Below, piece by piece: positions 28,155-37,054 of a DNA stretch of 64,000 nucleotides. This DNA is from Malonomonas rubra DSM 5091 (GTDB taxonomy: Bacteria; Desulfobacterota; Desulfuromonadia; Desulfuromonadales; Geopsychrobacteraceae). Where the stretch lies: the NCBI RefSeq assembly GCF_900142125.1, contig NZ_FQZT01000004.1:62001-126000 (forward strand), in the 5' to 3' direction. The position numbers were made by a program, and so were the translations under genes. A model generated the notes under the pieces. That model saw only the letters and a list, made by a program, of their open reading frames with translations. It ran no database searches and had not been told where the DNA came from. Position 1 is the first letter of the stretch. Every line of letters begins with the position of its first letter.

Positions 28155-29027
28155 TTAACCCCCCATACCTTCTAGAGATTGTTCGAGTTTTTGGAATTCG
28201 ATGTCGACTTCCAGCATCACGCTATCGAGCACCTTAGGCGGTAAATTCAAATATTCGTTGTAGCCCGAGTCGAGGTGATACTGCAGGCTGTCGGAGCCGG
28301 TGCCGAAACCGCCCAGCATGGCAATGTTGTCACCCAGGTGGACGGCATAGGTCAGAGCCCTCGCTTCTTCCGCGGCCTCGCTCGGCTTATGGTGGTGCAG
28401 GATGACCTCGCACAGCTCGTTCGGCAGCTGCCAGGCTTTGGCCAGTTCGTAACCGGCAACGGTGTGTGGAATGCCGACCAGTTTTTCTTCCGCTGCCAGG
28501 TAGTCGTAGCTGTCTTGAGAGCTGATCTGGCTGACCGCATCCGGCGCGGTGTCCTTCAGGTAGTCGGAAATCAGTGACTTGCCGATGTCGTGCAGCAGCC
28601 CGGCGGTAAAGGCCAGATCGGGGCTGATGTCGGCACCTGACTGGACGACCAGCTCCCGGGCAGCGATCGCTGTGCGCAGATCGTGCTTCCAGAGCGCGCC
28701 GCCAGCAGCTTCATAACCGGAAAGCTCTTTCTCGAACAGCTTGCCAGCGCAGTCGCCGATGGCAATGCTGACAATAATACGTTCGCCGAGGTAGGAGATG
28801 GCGCGATCGATCGAGGTGATTTCTGTCATCAGTCCAAACGCTGCCGAGTTGACCACTTTCAAAACCCGCGCTGTCAGGTTGGCGTCAGTCTTTACCAGGC
28901 TGATCACCTCTTCCAGTTCGTGGTCCGGGTTGGCGGTCACCTGCAGCAGACGGCTGGCGCTGGCCGAAAGCAACGGAATCGACTGAATGATCTCCTGTAG
29001 ATTTTCCATTGTGATTTTATGATCCAT
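28155..29027 (-). CDS. HDOD-domain signalling protein
   Basis: A 290-aa protein made of one HDOD domain, an HD-related output domain. Visible are IQSIPLLSASASRLLQVTANPDHELEEVISLVKTDANLTARVLKVVNSAAFG, the motif FTAGLLHDIGKSLIS, and ELCEVILHHHKPSEA. HDOD domains are often regulated by receivers and control motility, stress or c-di-GMP pathways; their chemistry is not clear. Within this operon it sits between cheD and a cheY, with gaps of 9 and 2 bases, so it is an integral part of the chemotaxis module. Confidence 0.88.
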   Translation of the reverse strand: MDHKITMENLQEIIQSIPLLSASASRLLQVTANPDHELEEVISLVKTDANLTARVLKVVNSAAFGLMTEITSIDRAISYLGERIIVSIAIGDCAGKLFEKELSGYEAAGGALWKHDLRTAIAARELVVQSGADISPDLAFTAGLLHDIGKSLISDYLKDTAPDAVSQISSQDSYDYLAAEEKLVGIPHTVAGYELAKAWQLPNELCEVILHHHKPSEAAEEARALTYAVHLGDNIAMLGGFGTGSDSLQYHLDSGYNEYLNLPPKVLDSVMLEVDIEFQKLEQSLEGMGG

Positions 29028-29036
29028 CGTGACCCC

Positions 29037-29525
29037 CTATATATTCCAGTTCGGCCGACCGGGAGAGCTGAGGGTCACTTGGCCGGTTTCTACGGAAATC
29101 GCAACCGTACGGCTGAAGTTTTTACCCAGGTCTTCAGCGACGGCGCCCATGCCGTAAGCCCAGAGGATCTTTTTGATCGCCAGGGCGTTACGTTTACCGA
29201 TCTGGAAGGTGTCGTTTGAATCCATGACATTGGCACCACCGCAGAGTTTGACGACCATCCCTTTGCCTTTTTTGTGGCAACCGAACTTCGCCATCTCCGC
29301 CAGCAGGGCCGGGATTGCCGTATCAGCAAAGTAGCCTGGTTTTTCCGTCGCCTTCGCCTTGTTGATCGACGAATCTGGCAGGGCGACGTGAGCCATGCCG
29401 ACAGTTCTGGTTTTTGGGTCGAGCAGGATAACGGAGACGCAGGAGCCGAGGGCGAAGGTTTTCACTTCGTCACCCGGCGCATTCGAGGCTCCGTAATCGC
29501 CGACTCCAAGAATGACTTGTGCCAT
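29037..29525 (-). CDS. cheD: Chemoreceptor glutamine deamidase CheD
   Basis: A 162-aa CheD. It deamidates specific glutamines of chemoreceptors and, in systems with CheC, is regulated by it. The catalytic Cys and His are visible in FALGSCVSVILLDP and GMAHVALPDSS, and the Thr-rich element near NVMDSNDTFQIGKRN is conserved. No CheC is present in the operon; the CheX proteins usually do not bind CheD. It follows cheB by 9 bases. Confidence 0.93.
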   Translation of the reverse strand: MAQVILGVGDYGASNAPGDEVKTFALGSCVSVILLDPKTRTVGMAHVALPDSSINKAKATEKPGYFADTAIPALLAEMAKFGCHKKGKGMVVKLCGGANVMDSNDTFQIGKRNALAIKKILWAYGMGAVAEDLGKNFSRTVAISVETGQVTLSSPGRPNWNI

Positions 29526-29534
29526 TTTTTCCTC

Positions 29535-30578
29535 TTAAGTAAGCAAACCAAGCAATGAGGATGCAATTTTTTCGAGCGGAACCAGCTTGCTGGCACCGCC
29601 TTTTTCGTAGGCGACCTTCGGCATGCCGAAGACCACCGATGTGGCCTCATCCTGAGCAATGCACCGGGCACCGGCGTTTTTCATCGCCAGCATCCCTTCC
29701 GCACCGTCCGCCCCCATTCCAGTCAGCATGGCGCCGATGGCGTTTTTACCAACATTCTGGGCGACCGAGTTCATCATGACGTCGACCGACGGGCAGTGCC
29801 CGCTGACTTTGTCCGTTCCACTGCAGCGGACCTGGTAAAACCCACCACTGCGGATGACTTTAAGCTGAACACCGCCCGGCGCAATCAGGATCAAACCGCT
29901 ACGGACGCGATCACCATCTTTTGCCTCTCGCACTTCCATCTGGCAGAGCTGATTGAGACGATCAGCGAACATCTTGGTGAATCCGCCCGGCATATGCTGA
30001 ACGATGACCACGCCAGGAGTCTGTACCGGAAACTCTTCTACCACCCGGCGGATCGCTTCGGTCCCGCCGGTCGACGCGCCGATGGCGATGACTTTATCGG
30101 TCGACTCAGCCAGCGCGTTGCTGGCAACGGTTTGTGGTTTGGGTGCAACCCGCTTGCCTTTCCAGTGGGACACGTTAGCAGTTGAGGCGATTTTGACCTT
30201 GGCGCGCAGTTCCATCAGCATGGCATTGAGACCGGCGCTGACGTTGCTGGTCGGCTTGGCGACGAAGTCGACTGCGCCGGCATCGAGGGCATCGATGGTG
30301 ATCTGTTTGCCACGTTGAGTCAGCGAGCTGACCATGATGGTCGGGATCGGGAACTGCGGCATCAGCTTGCGCAGGAAGGCGACGCCGTCCATGCGTGGCA
30401 TTTCGACATCGAGCGTCAGCACGTCCGGGTTCAGTTCAATAATCTTGTCGCGAGCGATGTAGGGGTCGGACGCGGTGCCAACAACTTCGATGTTCGGGTC
30501 GAGAGACAGCCCCTGGCTGAGGATATTGCGGACCAGCGCGGAATCATCGACGACGAGTACGCGAATGACTTTGGCCAT
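29535..30578 (-). CDS. cheB: Protein-glutamate methylesterase CheB
   Basis: A 347-aa CheB with an N-terminal receiver (DD, then LTLDVEMPRMDG with the phospho-acceptor Asp near residue 57) and a C-terminal methylesterase domain carrying the Ser-His-Asp triad (AIGASTGGTEA, VQHMPGGFT, GMGADGAEG). It removes methyl groups from chemoreceptors when phosphorylated by CheA, giving adaptation together with CheR. The start codon overlaps the cheR stop by one base (TGATG). Confidence 0.96.
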   Translation of the reverse strand: MAKVIRVLVVDDSALVRNILSQGLSLDPNIEVVGTASDPYIARDKIIELNPDVLTLDVEMPRMDGVAFLRKLMPQFPIPTIMVSSLTQRGKQITIDALDAGAVDFVAKPTSNVSAGLNAMLMELRAKVKIASTANVSHWKGKRVAPKPQTVASNALAESTDKVIAIGASTGGTEAIRRVVEEFPVQTPGVVIVQHMPGGFTKMFADRLNQLCQMEVREAKDGDRVRSGLILIAPGGVQLKVIRSGGFYQVRCSGTDKVSGHCPSVDVMMNSVAQNVGKNAIGAMLTGMGADGAEGMLAMKNAGARCIAQDEATSVVFGMPKVAYEKGGASKLVPLEKIASSLLGLLT

Positions 30579-31408
30579 CAGAGAGTTCCTTTCTGATACA
30601 GCGCAGGCTGCAGGTAGTTGTAGCGGGTCTGGCTGCGTCCCAGGGTTTCTGAGTGGCCGATAAACAGATAACCTCCCTGCTCGGTGTGCTGGTGGTAACG
30701 TCCCACCAGGGCATCGCGGGTCGGCTGATCGAAGTAGATCATGACGTTGCGGCAGAAGATCATCTGAAACTGTTTTTTGAACGGGAAGGTGGTGTTCATC
30801 AGGTTGAAGCGGCGGAAGGTCGCTTCGCTTTTAATTTTGTCGACAACTCTCATTTCCCCGGGGCCAGCAGGTTGAAAGTATTTCCGGCTCAGGTTGCCCG
30901 GCAGTTGTTCAACCCGGTCGCTACTGTAAACCCCGGCCCGGGCGATGGTCAGGGCACGGTCGGAAATGTCGGTGGCAAGAATTCCTGCATCCCATGAGCT
31001 GTACTCGTTGCCGAAGTATTCCATCATCAGCATCAAAAGAGTGTATGGCTCTTCCCCGGTCGAGCAGCCGGCGCACCAGATCCGCAGGTCGCGCCGGTTT
31101 TCGCGGCGTAGCTTATCGGCAATGGCCGGCAGCGCGGTCTGGTAGAAATAGTCGAAATGATCTTTTTCCCGGTTGAAGTAGGTATGGTTGGTTGAAACCA
31201 GGTCGACCAGTTCCCCCAATGCCTGCTCGGTTTTATCCTCGCTCAGGTATTGATAATACTGGGCAAAGGTGGTGAGCCCGAGCTTGCGCATCAGCTTCTG
31301 TAACCGGCCAACCAGCAATGAGCGCTTCTGGTCAGTCAGGTTGATGCCGAAACGTTTGTGGATCAGGTCACGCAGGTCGTGAAATTCCTGATCTGATATG
31401 CTCATCAT
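30578..31408 (-). CDS. cheR: Chemoreceptor methyltransferase CheR
   Basis: A CheR of about 276 aa. The N-terminal helical part (ISDQEFHDLRDLIHKRFGINL), the loop LVSTNHTYFNREKDHFDYF, the SAM-binding IWCAGCSTGEEPYTL and the C-terminal FCRNVMIYFDQPT are all diagnostic. It methylates receptor glutamates with S-adenosylmethionine. The start at 31408 (MMSISDQEF) is chosen by family alignment; the ribosome binding site there is weak, and an in-frame TTG at 31462 would add 18 residues. Confidence 0.93.
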   Translation of the reverse strand: MMSISDQEFHDLRDLIHKRFGINLTDQKRSLLVGRLQKLMRKLGLTTFAQYYQYLSEDKTEQALGELVDLVSTNHTYFNREKDHFDYFYQTALPAIADKLRRENRRDLRIWCAGCSTGEEPYTLLMLMMEYFGNEYSSWDAGILATDISDRALTIARAGVYSSDRVEQLPGNLSRKYFQPAGPGEMRVVDKIKSEATFRRFNLMNTTFPFKKQFQMIFCRNVMIYFDQPTRDALVGRYHQHTEQGGYLFIGHSETLGRSQTRYNYLQPALYQKGTL

Positions 31409-31504
31409 TGTATTCAAATCGCGACCGTCAGAGGTAAATGGTGCCAGCCCGCAGGTTGGCAACGATCATTGCAAAAACTTTCTGGCTGCAGCTCAACCGT
31501 CTTC

Positions 31505-32002
31505 TCAGACTCCTTCTTCCTGCTCGGCAATCAGTGCCTTCATCTCGTCACTGAACAGCAGCTTGTGGACGTCAAGCAGGATTTTAACTGCTTTGCCAAT
31601 TTTGCCCATTCCCTGGATGTACTGGCCACCGGCACTTTTACCGGTTTTTGGTGGCGGCTCGACGCTGCTGGCGGGGATGTCAGCGACTTCGCTGACTTCA
31701 TCGACAACCAGGCCGACTTCAGTCCCATCAATATTAACAACGATGATACAGGTACGGTCATCGTACTCGCGGTTGGGCAGATCGAAACGTGCGCGCACAT
31801 CCATGACCGGGATAACCTTGCCGCGCAAGTTAATGACGCCACGGATAAAGGCAGGCATATCGGGAACATCGGTAATGTTCTGGATGCCGATGATCTCGAT
31901 GACATATTTGATTTCAATGCCGTAATCCTCACCGGCAAGGTGAAATGTCAGGTACTTGTCCTTCTGAGTGTCTTCATTGTCGAGCATATTATCGTCAGCC
32001 AT
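31505..32002 (-). CDS. cheW: Chemotaxis coupling protein CheW
   Basis: A 165-aa CheW, somewhat longer than usual because of an acidic N-terminal extension (MADDNMLDNEDTQ). The core has LTFHLAGEDYGIEIKYVIEIIG, IRGVINLRGKVIPVMDVR and VGLVVDEVSEVADI. It links chemoreceptors with CheA in signalling arrays. The gene lies 25 bases after cheA. Confidence 0.94.
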   Translation of the reverse strand: MADDNMLDNEDTQKDKYLTFHLAGEDYGIEIKYVIEIIGIQNITDVPDMPAFIRGVINLRGKVIPVMDVRARFDLPNREYDDRTCIIVVNIDGTEVGLVVDEVSEVADIPASSVEPPPKTGKSAGGQYIQGMGKIGKAVKILLDVHKLLFSDEMKALIAEQEEGV

Positions 32003-32027
32003 GTTCTTCCTCCTTCAGGCGGTTTGG

Positions 32028-34376
32028 CTAAAACAGTTCAACGTCTTGAGCTTTGCTTTCGGCCGATTCAACCAGGCTGCCGACATCAAGGATCAGGCTG
32101 ACGCCACCATCACCGAGGATGGTGCAGCCGGAGACGCCGGCAACATTACCGATGAATTCCGACAGACCCTTGATAACCGTCTGCTGTTGGCCAACGATTT
32201 CGTCGACGAACAGGCAGAAGCGGCTGCCCTGATATTCGAGAACAATCAGGATGCCGTCAGGCAGCTCTTTGGAGTCGGGCTCTTTGTCGAGAATTTCGTG
32301 CAGCCGGATGATCGGGAAGAAGTTCTCCCGGACCCGTGCCAGTTCGTCCCCTTCGGGGGTGATGGTGATCTGGTCCATGGTCGGGCGGAAGGCTTCCAGG
32401 ATCGACAGGGTTGGCACGATACAGGTGGTGGTGCCGACGCGCACCAGCATGCCGTCGATGATCGCCAGGGTCAGCGGGATGCGCAGGTCGATGCGCGTGC
32501 CTTTCCCCGGTGTGCTGCTGACGTCGATCTTGCCCTTGATCTTCTCAAGGTTCCGCTTGACCACGTCCATGCCGACGCCGCGGCCGGAGATGTCGGTGAT
32601 TGCGGCGGCTGTCGAGAAACCGGGCATGAAGATCATATTGTAGATCTGCTTGTCTGTCAGGTCAGAGCCGTCGCCTTCGATCAAACCTTTGCTGATCGCT
32701 TTTTCCAGAATCTTTTCGCGATTGAGGCCGCGGCCGTCATCTTTGACAGTGACCCAGACTTCGCCTTCTTCGTGACGGGCCTGCAGGCGGACGGTACCTT
32801 TTTCGCCTTTGCCACTGGCAACCCGCTCATCCGGGGTTTCCAGCCCGTGGTCGAGGGAGTTACGCAGCAGGTGAACCAGCGGATCGGTGATGGTCTCGAT
32901 GACCGTCTTGTCGATCTCGGTCTCTTCGCCGATCAGCTCAAGGTCGACCTTCTTGCCGGCTTTGACCGAGATATCGTGAACCAGGCGGATCATGCGGCGG
33001 AACAGGCCGGAAACCGGGATCATCCGGATGCTCATGGCCATTTCCTGCAGTTCACGCACCAGCTTCGACATATGTTGGCCGGCCTTGTTGAAGTTTTCCA
33101 GCTCCATGCCGACCAGGTCGGGGTTGTGGATCAGCATGTTTTCGGCGATAACCAGCTCGCCGATCAGGTTGATCAGCTGGTCCAGCTTGCCCAGATCGAC
33201 GCGGATATCCTGCCGTTTGGCCGGAGTTTTCGTGCGTGCCGCTGGCTTGGTCTCTTTTTTCGCATCATTCAGCTTTTGTTGCTGCTTTTTCAGCGCGTTG
33301 TCGACCTGGTCGTTGGATGCCTGGCCTTTTTCAACCAGAATCTCGCCGACCGGCTTCTTCTGAGTTTCGACCGCGGCGGCGACCGCTTTCTCTTCGACCC
33401 CTTCTTCGACCAGGAACTCGCCGAGCAGTGGGGGGACCAGCAGCTGCAGTTGCTTGAGTTGCTCTTCCAGCGTCTCGATCACGCCGTCTTTGCCATCGGA
33501 GATGTCGTTGACCCCTTGCTGAAGGATGTCAAGAGCAGTTAAAAGCTGGTCCGCTGGATTTTCCACCGCCAGTTTCGAGCCGGACTTGACGCGGTCGAGG
33601 ATGTTCTCCATCTGGTGGCTCAGCTCTTCCATGTGGGAGAAACCGAAGAATCCGCAGTTGCCTTTGAAACTGTGAATCTGGCGGAAGATATCGCCAATCG
33701 ATTCCGTATCTTCCGGGTTCTCGCCCCAGGCGAGCAGCCCCTGTTCGGCGTTCTGCAGCAGTTCATTGCCCTCCTGGACGAAGCTCAGGCGCATCTCCTC
33801 GGTAATTTCCAGTTTCGGCAGCTCGCCGTTTGCGGCTGGTGGTGCTGAGCTGGGCGCGGGAGTTGGAGCAGCTTCTTCCTTGGGGGCTTCAAGCTCAGCC
33901 TCTGGTTCCGGTTCTGGTTCTGGAGGCGCTTCCGCGGCAACCGGTTCTGCTGCCGGCTCTCCGCCGCCTTTGGCAACCTCTATCGCGTCGTGCAGCTTCG
34001 CCGAGATCTCATCGGCAGCGTCGGACATGGAATCATCAGTGTAGTCGCTGTCGACCTTTTCCAGAGCGTCCTTGGCGAAGTCGCAGGAAGCGCAGAGCAG
34101 GGTCACATGATCCGGGACCAGTTCTATTTCGCCGTTGCGGATCAGGTCGAGCAGGTTCTCCGCAGCGTGAGCGACCCGGGTGATATGATCGAACTCCAGA
34201 AAACCGGCGCTTCCTTTCATCGAGTGGAACAGACGGAAGATCGCGTTCATCGTTTCCGGGTCACTGTTCTGGCCCAGCTCGATGATCTGCGGTTCCAGTT
34301 GTTCGATCATGTCCTGACTTTCAGTGACGAATTCCTGGATTATTTCAATTTGATCGTTGTCGATGTCCATGCCCAT
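32028..34376 (-). CDS. cheA: Chemotaxis histidine kinase CheA with two HPt domains and an MshEN-like repeat
   Basis: A 782-aa CheA and the first gene of the operon. It has two HPt domains: His51 (LFHSMKGSAGFL) and His235 (QIHSFKGNCGFFGF), with an acidic Pro/Ala-rich linker between. Residues 317-365 hold a 25-residue tandem repeat (LLGEFLVEEG... and PVGEILVEKG...) like the c-di-GMP-binding MshEN motif. Then come a short charged linker, the dimerisation region (RVDLGKLDQLINLIGELVIAENML), the HATPase domain (HLLRNSLDHGLE, DDGRGLNREKI, PGFSTA, GRGVGMDVV) and a C-terminal CheW-like domain. It takes phosphate from ATP and passes it to the CheYs and CheB. ATG 34376 has GAGGATC upstream. Confidence 0.94.
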   Translation of the reverse strand: MGMDIDNDQIEIIQEFVTESQDMIEQLEPQIIELGQNSDPETMNAIFRLFHSMKGSAGFLEFDHITRVAHAAENLLDLIRNGEIELVPDHVTLLCASCDFAKDALEKVDSDYTDDSMSDAADEISAKLHDAIEVAKGGGEPAAEPVAAEAPPEPEPEPEAELEAPKEEAAPTPAPSSAPPAANGELPKLEITEEMRLSFVQEGNELLQNAEQGLLAWGENPEDTESIGDIFRQIHSFKGNCGFFGFSHMEELSHQMENILDRVKSGSKLAVENPADQLLTALDILQQGVNDISDGKDGVIETLEEQLKQLQLLVPPLLGEFLVEEGVEEKAVAAAVETQKKPVGEILVEKGQASNDQVDNALKKQQQKLNDAKKETKPAARTKTPAKRQDIRVDLGKLDQLINLIGELVIAENMLIHNPDLVGMELENFNKAGQHMSKLVRELQEMAMSIRMIPVSGLFRRMIRLVHDISVKAGKKVDLELIGEETEIDKTVIETITDPLVHLLRNSLDHGLETPDERVASGKGEKGTVRLQARHEEGEVWVTVKDDGRGLNREKILEKAISKGLIEGDGSDLTDKQIYNMIFMPGFSTAAAITDISGRGVGMDVVKRNLEKIKGKIDVSSTPGKGTRIDLRIPLTLAIIDGMLVRVGTTTCIVPTLSILEAFRPTMDQITITPEGDELARVRENFFPIIRLHEILDKEPDSKELPDGILIVLEYQGSRFCLFVDEIVGQQQTVIKGLSEFIGNVAGVSGCTILGDGGVSLILDVGSLVESAESKAQDVELF

Positions 34377-34702
34377 AGCGGATCCTCGAAAAAGTAAATA
34401 GCTGCTTGCTATACAGACGCATTACTTGAAAATTATCTACGAACGAAAGAAACACTTAATCATACAGATTAAATGAATATAATCAAAGAAAAAGCGGCGT
34501 TTTGCCTAACTTTTCTTGTTATATTTCCACCGGAAGTCGGTGCCTTCATTTCGTTTGATTAAAAAGTTTAAAGTATTGCTCTTTGATGTCAATTCCAAAG
34601 AGCCGATTTTTTCACGGCAAAGTTTTGCTTTAAGCCATTGTACGGCTCGAGTACGAGCAGTGGGAAAAGCGGCGGAAATTCTTCCGCCGCGTGATCTCCA
34701 GA
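34377..34702. other. Intergenic region between cheA and the hemerythrin chemoreceptor
   Basis: This AT-rich stretch of 326 bases should hold the promoter of the cheA operon (minus strand) and the terminator of the receptor gene (34669-34690). I see a weak sigma-28-like sequence (34433-34458) with off-consensus spacing, but no firm promoter and no convincing small gene. Confidence 0.5.
34664..34690 (-). terminator. Rho-independent terminator of the hemerythrin chemoreceptor gene
   Basis: GCGGCGGAA and TTCCGCCGC form a perfect 9-bp stem with a 4-base loop (34669-34690). On the minus strand it is followed by TTTTCCC. It isolates the receptor gene from the cheA operon. Confidence 0.7.
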
Positions 34703-36883
34703 TTACATCCTGCTGCGTACATGTGGCGCGTAACCATCGCGGTCCTGCTTTTCAATATGACTGATCAGCCAGTCTTTGAGGAACTTGTAGACATCGGCGG
34801 CAGCCAGGCGTTCACCGTCTTTTAGTTTCTGCATATATTCACCAACCTGGCCCACAAAGTTATCGTGAGTCTGCTTGTGAGCCTGAAAATCCTTGTAGTG
34901 AGTCTTCTGCATCAGGTCTTCTTCGGTGCGGAAGTGGTTGACGGTGTAATCAACCAGTTCATCGATAATCTGTCCCAGCAGCATACGGTCACCGCCGTCC
35001 TGCATACACTTGAAAAGGCGATTGATCAGTTCGATCAGGCCCTGATGTTGCCTGTCGACGATAGGGATCCCGGTGGCGAGGCTGTCGGACCAGTCGATCC
35101 GCAGACCGCCTTGCTTTCCTGCCGGCGCAGGTTGCGGCAATGCACCCCACCCCGAAGAGGCCGGCGCTGTCGCAGGTGCGGAAAAAGATGGGGCTGGCAT
35201 CGCAGCAAAGTTTTGCTGGTTCCCTTTTAGAGAGAAGTGCGCCAGCTGATTTTTAAGTTCAGCCGCCTGACCGGAAAGTTCTTCGCTTGTCGCCGCACTT
35301 TCTTCGGCACTGGCAGTGTTCTGCTGGATGACCTGGTCGATTTGCTGCAGGCCTTGATTAATCTGGCCTACACCACTTGCCTGCTCCTTGCTCGACGTGG
35401 CAATTTCCTCCAGCAGGGTATCAACCTTGGTAATGGCGTCGACGATTTCTTTCAGTGAGTCTGCCGTGCGTTCAGCAATCTGGGTACCGTTGCTCGCTTT
35501 TTCCACTGACCCTTCGATCAATTCGGCGGTCTCGCTGGCGGCCTTGGCACTACGCGCTGCAAGGTTGCGGACTTCTTCTGCGACGACGGCAAAGCCTTTG
35601 CCGTGCTGTCCGGCGCGGGCCGCTTCGACGGCGGCATTCAGCGCCAGCAGGTTGGTCTGGAATGCGATCTCGTCGATGACCTTGATGATCTTGCTGATAT
35701 TCTGCCCAGCATCGTTGATCTCGCCCATGGCGGTGATCATCTCGGTCATCCGCTCGTTGCCGGTAGTTGCTGCTTTTGCCGCGTCGCTGGCCAGTTGGTT
35801 GGCTTGCACCGCGTTGTCGGCGCTCTGGTTGGTTTGAGTGCTGATGACATTCATCGAGCTGCCGATTTCTTCCAGGGATGCAGCAGATCTGGTTGCGCCT
35901 TCCGACAGGGATTGTGCCGAGTCGCTGACCTGAACGCTGCCGGAGGCGATCTGATCGCTGGCGGTCTGGACCTGGGTAATAATGTTGTTCAGGTCGACGC
36001 CCAGTTTCTGTAGACTCCCGCGCACCAAGTCACGGCCGTCGCGCGGGCTGATCTCGAAACGCAAGTCGCCGTTGGCAAGTTTCTGCAGTGAATCGACAAC
36101 TTCATGCTGCAGGCTGTCGGCGAAACGGTCCATGGTTGTCGCCATCTGGCCGATTTCATCCTTGCGCTGCATTTGCAGGCGGGAGTCGAGGTGACCATTC
36201 TCCAGCTCTTCGATCATGCTGACGGTTTTACGCATCGGAACGGTCAACGAACGAGAAATGAGCCAGGAAAGGATGATACCAATAGCCAGGGCGATGACAC
36301 CGACAATGGTCATGCCGGTACGGCTGCTGTGGGCGGCTGTGATCATCTCCGTGTCTGTCATGACATGCTCTTTCGAGGTTTCTGCCATGCTCGCCATCAG
36401 GCGGCCGATCTCTTTCAGGGCAGGTGCTGTTTCCTTTTTGTAGATCGCCTTGGAATCTGCATTCGTTGGACTGTAGGGGTTGTAGGACTCTTTGATTTTA
36501 CGGCCGGAGGCGTGTAGCAAGCGATGCGGTTCTTCCAAGGCTCTCAGGTCATCGGCAATTTCCGGCAGCAACTCTTCTGCTTTTCTTCTTTCCTCACCGT
36601 AGTACCAGGAGCCCAACGCACAGGTTTTATGATCGAGCTTGACCTTCAGCTCAGTCACGGAGGAATCATTGAGAAAATCCCGAACCTTGTGAGCCCATTT
36701 CAGGTGTTTAATCTCGAGATCGCTGAGATCGGCACGAAGCTTGTTCCCGGAGGAGACTTCCAGACCGTTATCCGCAGTCGTTGACAGGCCAGTGACACCC
36801 CAGACAAGAATGATCAGCAGCAGGGTCAGAACGATGCCGGAAAGAAGAGCCAGTTTTGCGCCGATTTTGAAATTGTCAAACAT
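34703..36883 (-). CDS. Chemoreceptor with N-terminal CZB-like sensor and C-terminal hemerythrin domain
   Basis: A 726-aa methyl-accepting chemotaxis protein. Order: membrane segment (13-33); a sensor region resembling the chemoreceptor zinc-binding (CZB) domain with His60, His65, His85, Cys88 ([14 protein letters not shown]), His120 and His124; membrane segment (191-209); HAMP (about 211-265); signalling domain with the hairpin tip [21 protein letters not shown]; and a C-terminal bacteriohemerythrin (about 605-726) with diiron ligands in [22 protein letters not shown] and HIEKQD. Hemerythrin binds O2, as in DcrH-type receptors. As drawn, the zinc site would be in the periplasm and the O2 site in the cytoplasm. 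It is transcribed alone, upstream of cheA. Confidence 0.92.
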   Translation of the reverse strand: MFDNFKIGAKLALLSGIVLTLLLIILVWGVTGLSTTADNGLEVSSGNKLRADLSDLEIKHLKWAHKVRDFLNDSSVTELKVKLDHKTCALGSWYYGEERRKAEELLPEIADDLRALEEPHRLLHASGRKIKESYNPYSPTNADSKAIYKKETAPALKEIGRLMASMAETSKEHVMTDTEMITAAHSSRTGMTIVGVIALAIGIILSWLISRSLTVPMRKTVSMIEELENGHLDSRLQMQRKDEIGQMATTMDRFADSLQHEVVDSLQKLANGDLRFEISPRDGRDLVRGSLQKLGVDLNNIITQVQTASDQIASGSVQVSDSAQSLSEGATRSAASLEEIGSSMNVISTQTNQSADNAVQANQLASDAAKAATTGNERMTEMITAMGEINDAGQNISKIIKVIDEIAFQTNLLALNAAVEAARAGQHGKGFAVVAEEVRNLAARSAKAASETAELIEGSVEKASNGTQIAERTADSLKEIVDAITKVDTLLEEIATSSKEQASGVGQINQGLQQIDQVIQQNTASAEESAATSEELSGQAAELKNQLAHFSLKGNQQNFAAMPAPSFSAPATAPASSGWGALPQPAPAGKQGGLRIDWSDSLATGIPIVDRQHQGLIELINRLFKCMQDGGDRMLLGQIIDELVDYTVNHFRTEEDLMQKTHYKDFQAHKQTHDNFVGQVGEYMQKLKDGERLAAADVYKFLKDWLISHIEKQDRDGYAPHVRSRM

Positions 36884-36938
36884 TGGAATTCCTCCGAGGG
36901 AGTTTTTGATTGTTGCTATTTACTAATGTTGGCCTCTT

Positions 36939-36967
36939 AGGCTAGCCAGAACACAAGCTTAAGTCAA
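36939..36967 (-). promoter_or_regulatory. Candidate sigma-70 promoter for the hemerythrin chemoreceptor
   Basis: On the minus strand TTGACT (36967-36962), 17 bases, then TAGCCT (36944-36939). The -35 box matches at five of six positions, the -10 box only at three, so this is a weak assignment. GGAGGAATTCC precedes the ATG at 36883. Confidence 0.3.
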
Positions 36968-37054
36968 GCATAATGTGTTTTTTTTAACTTTCCATTGCGT
37001 AAAAAATCACGCAAGAAAAAAGTACTTTTCAGGGCGGGATAGCGGGGTGTTTTT

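Noticed and set aside
31968-33542. 524-codon open frame antisense to cheA
   Set aside because: cheA is certain here; the antisense translation is an Asp/Phe/Gln-rich mirror with no known pattern.
34433-34458. Sigma-28-like TAAG...GATAA upstream of cheA
   Set aside because: The spacing is one base off and both boxes deviate; not enough to call a flagellar-type promoter.
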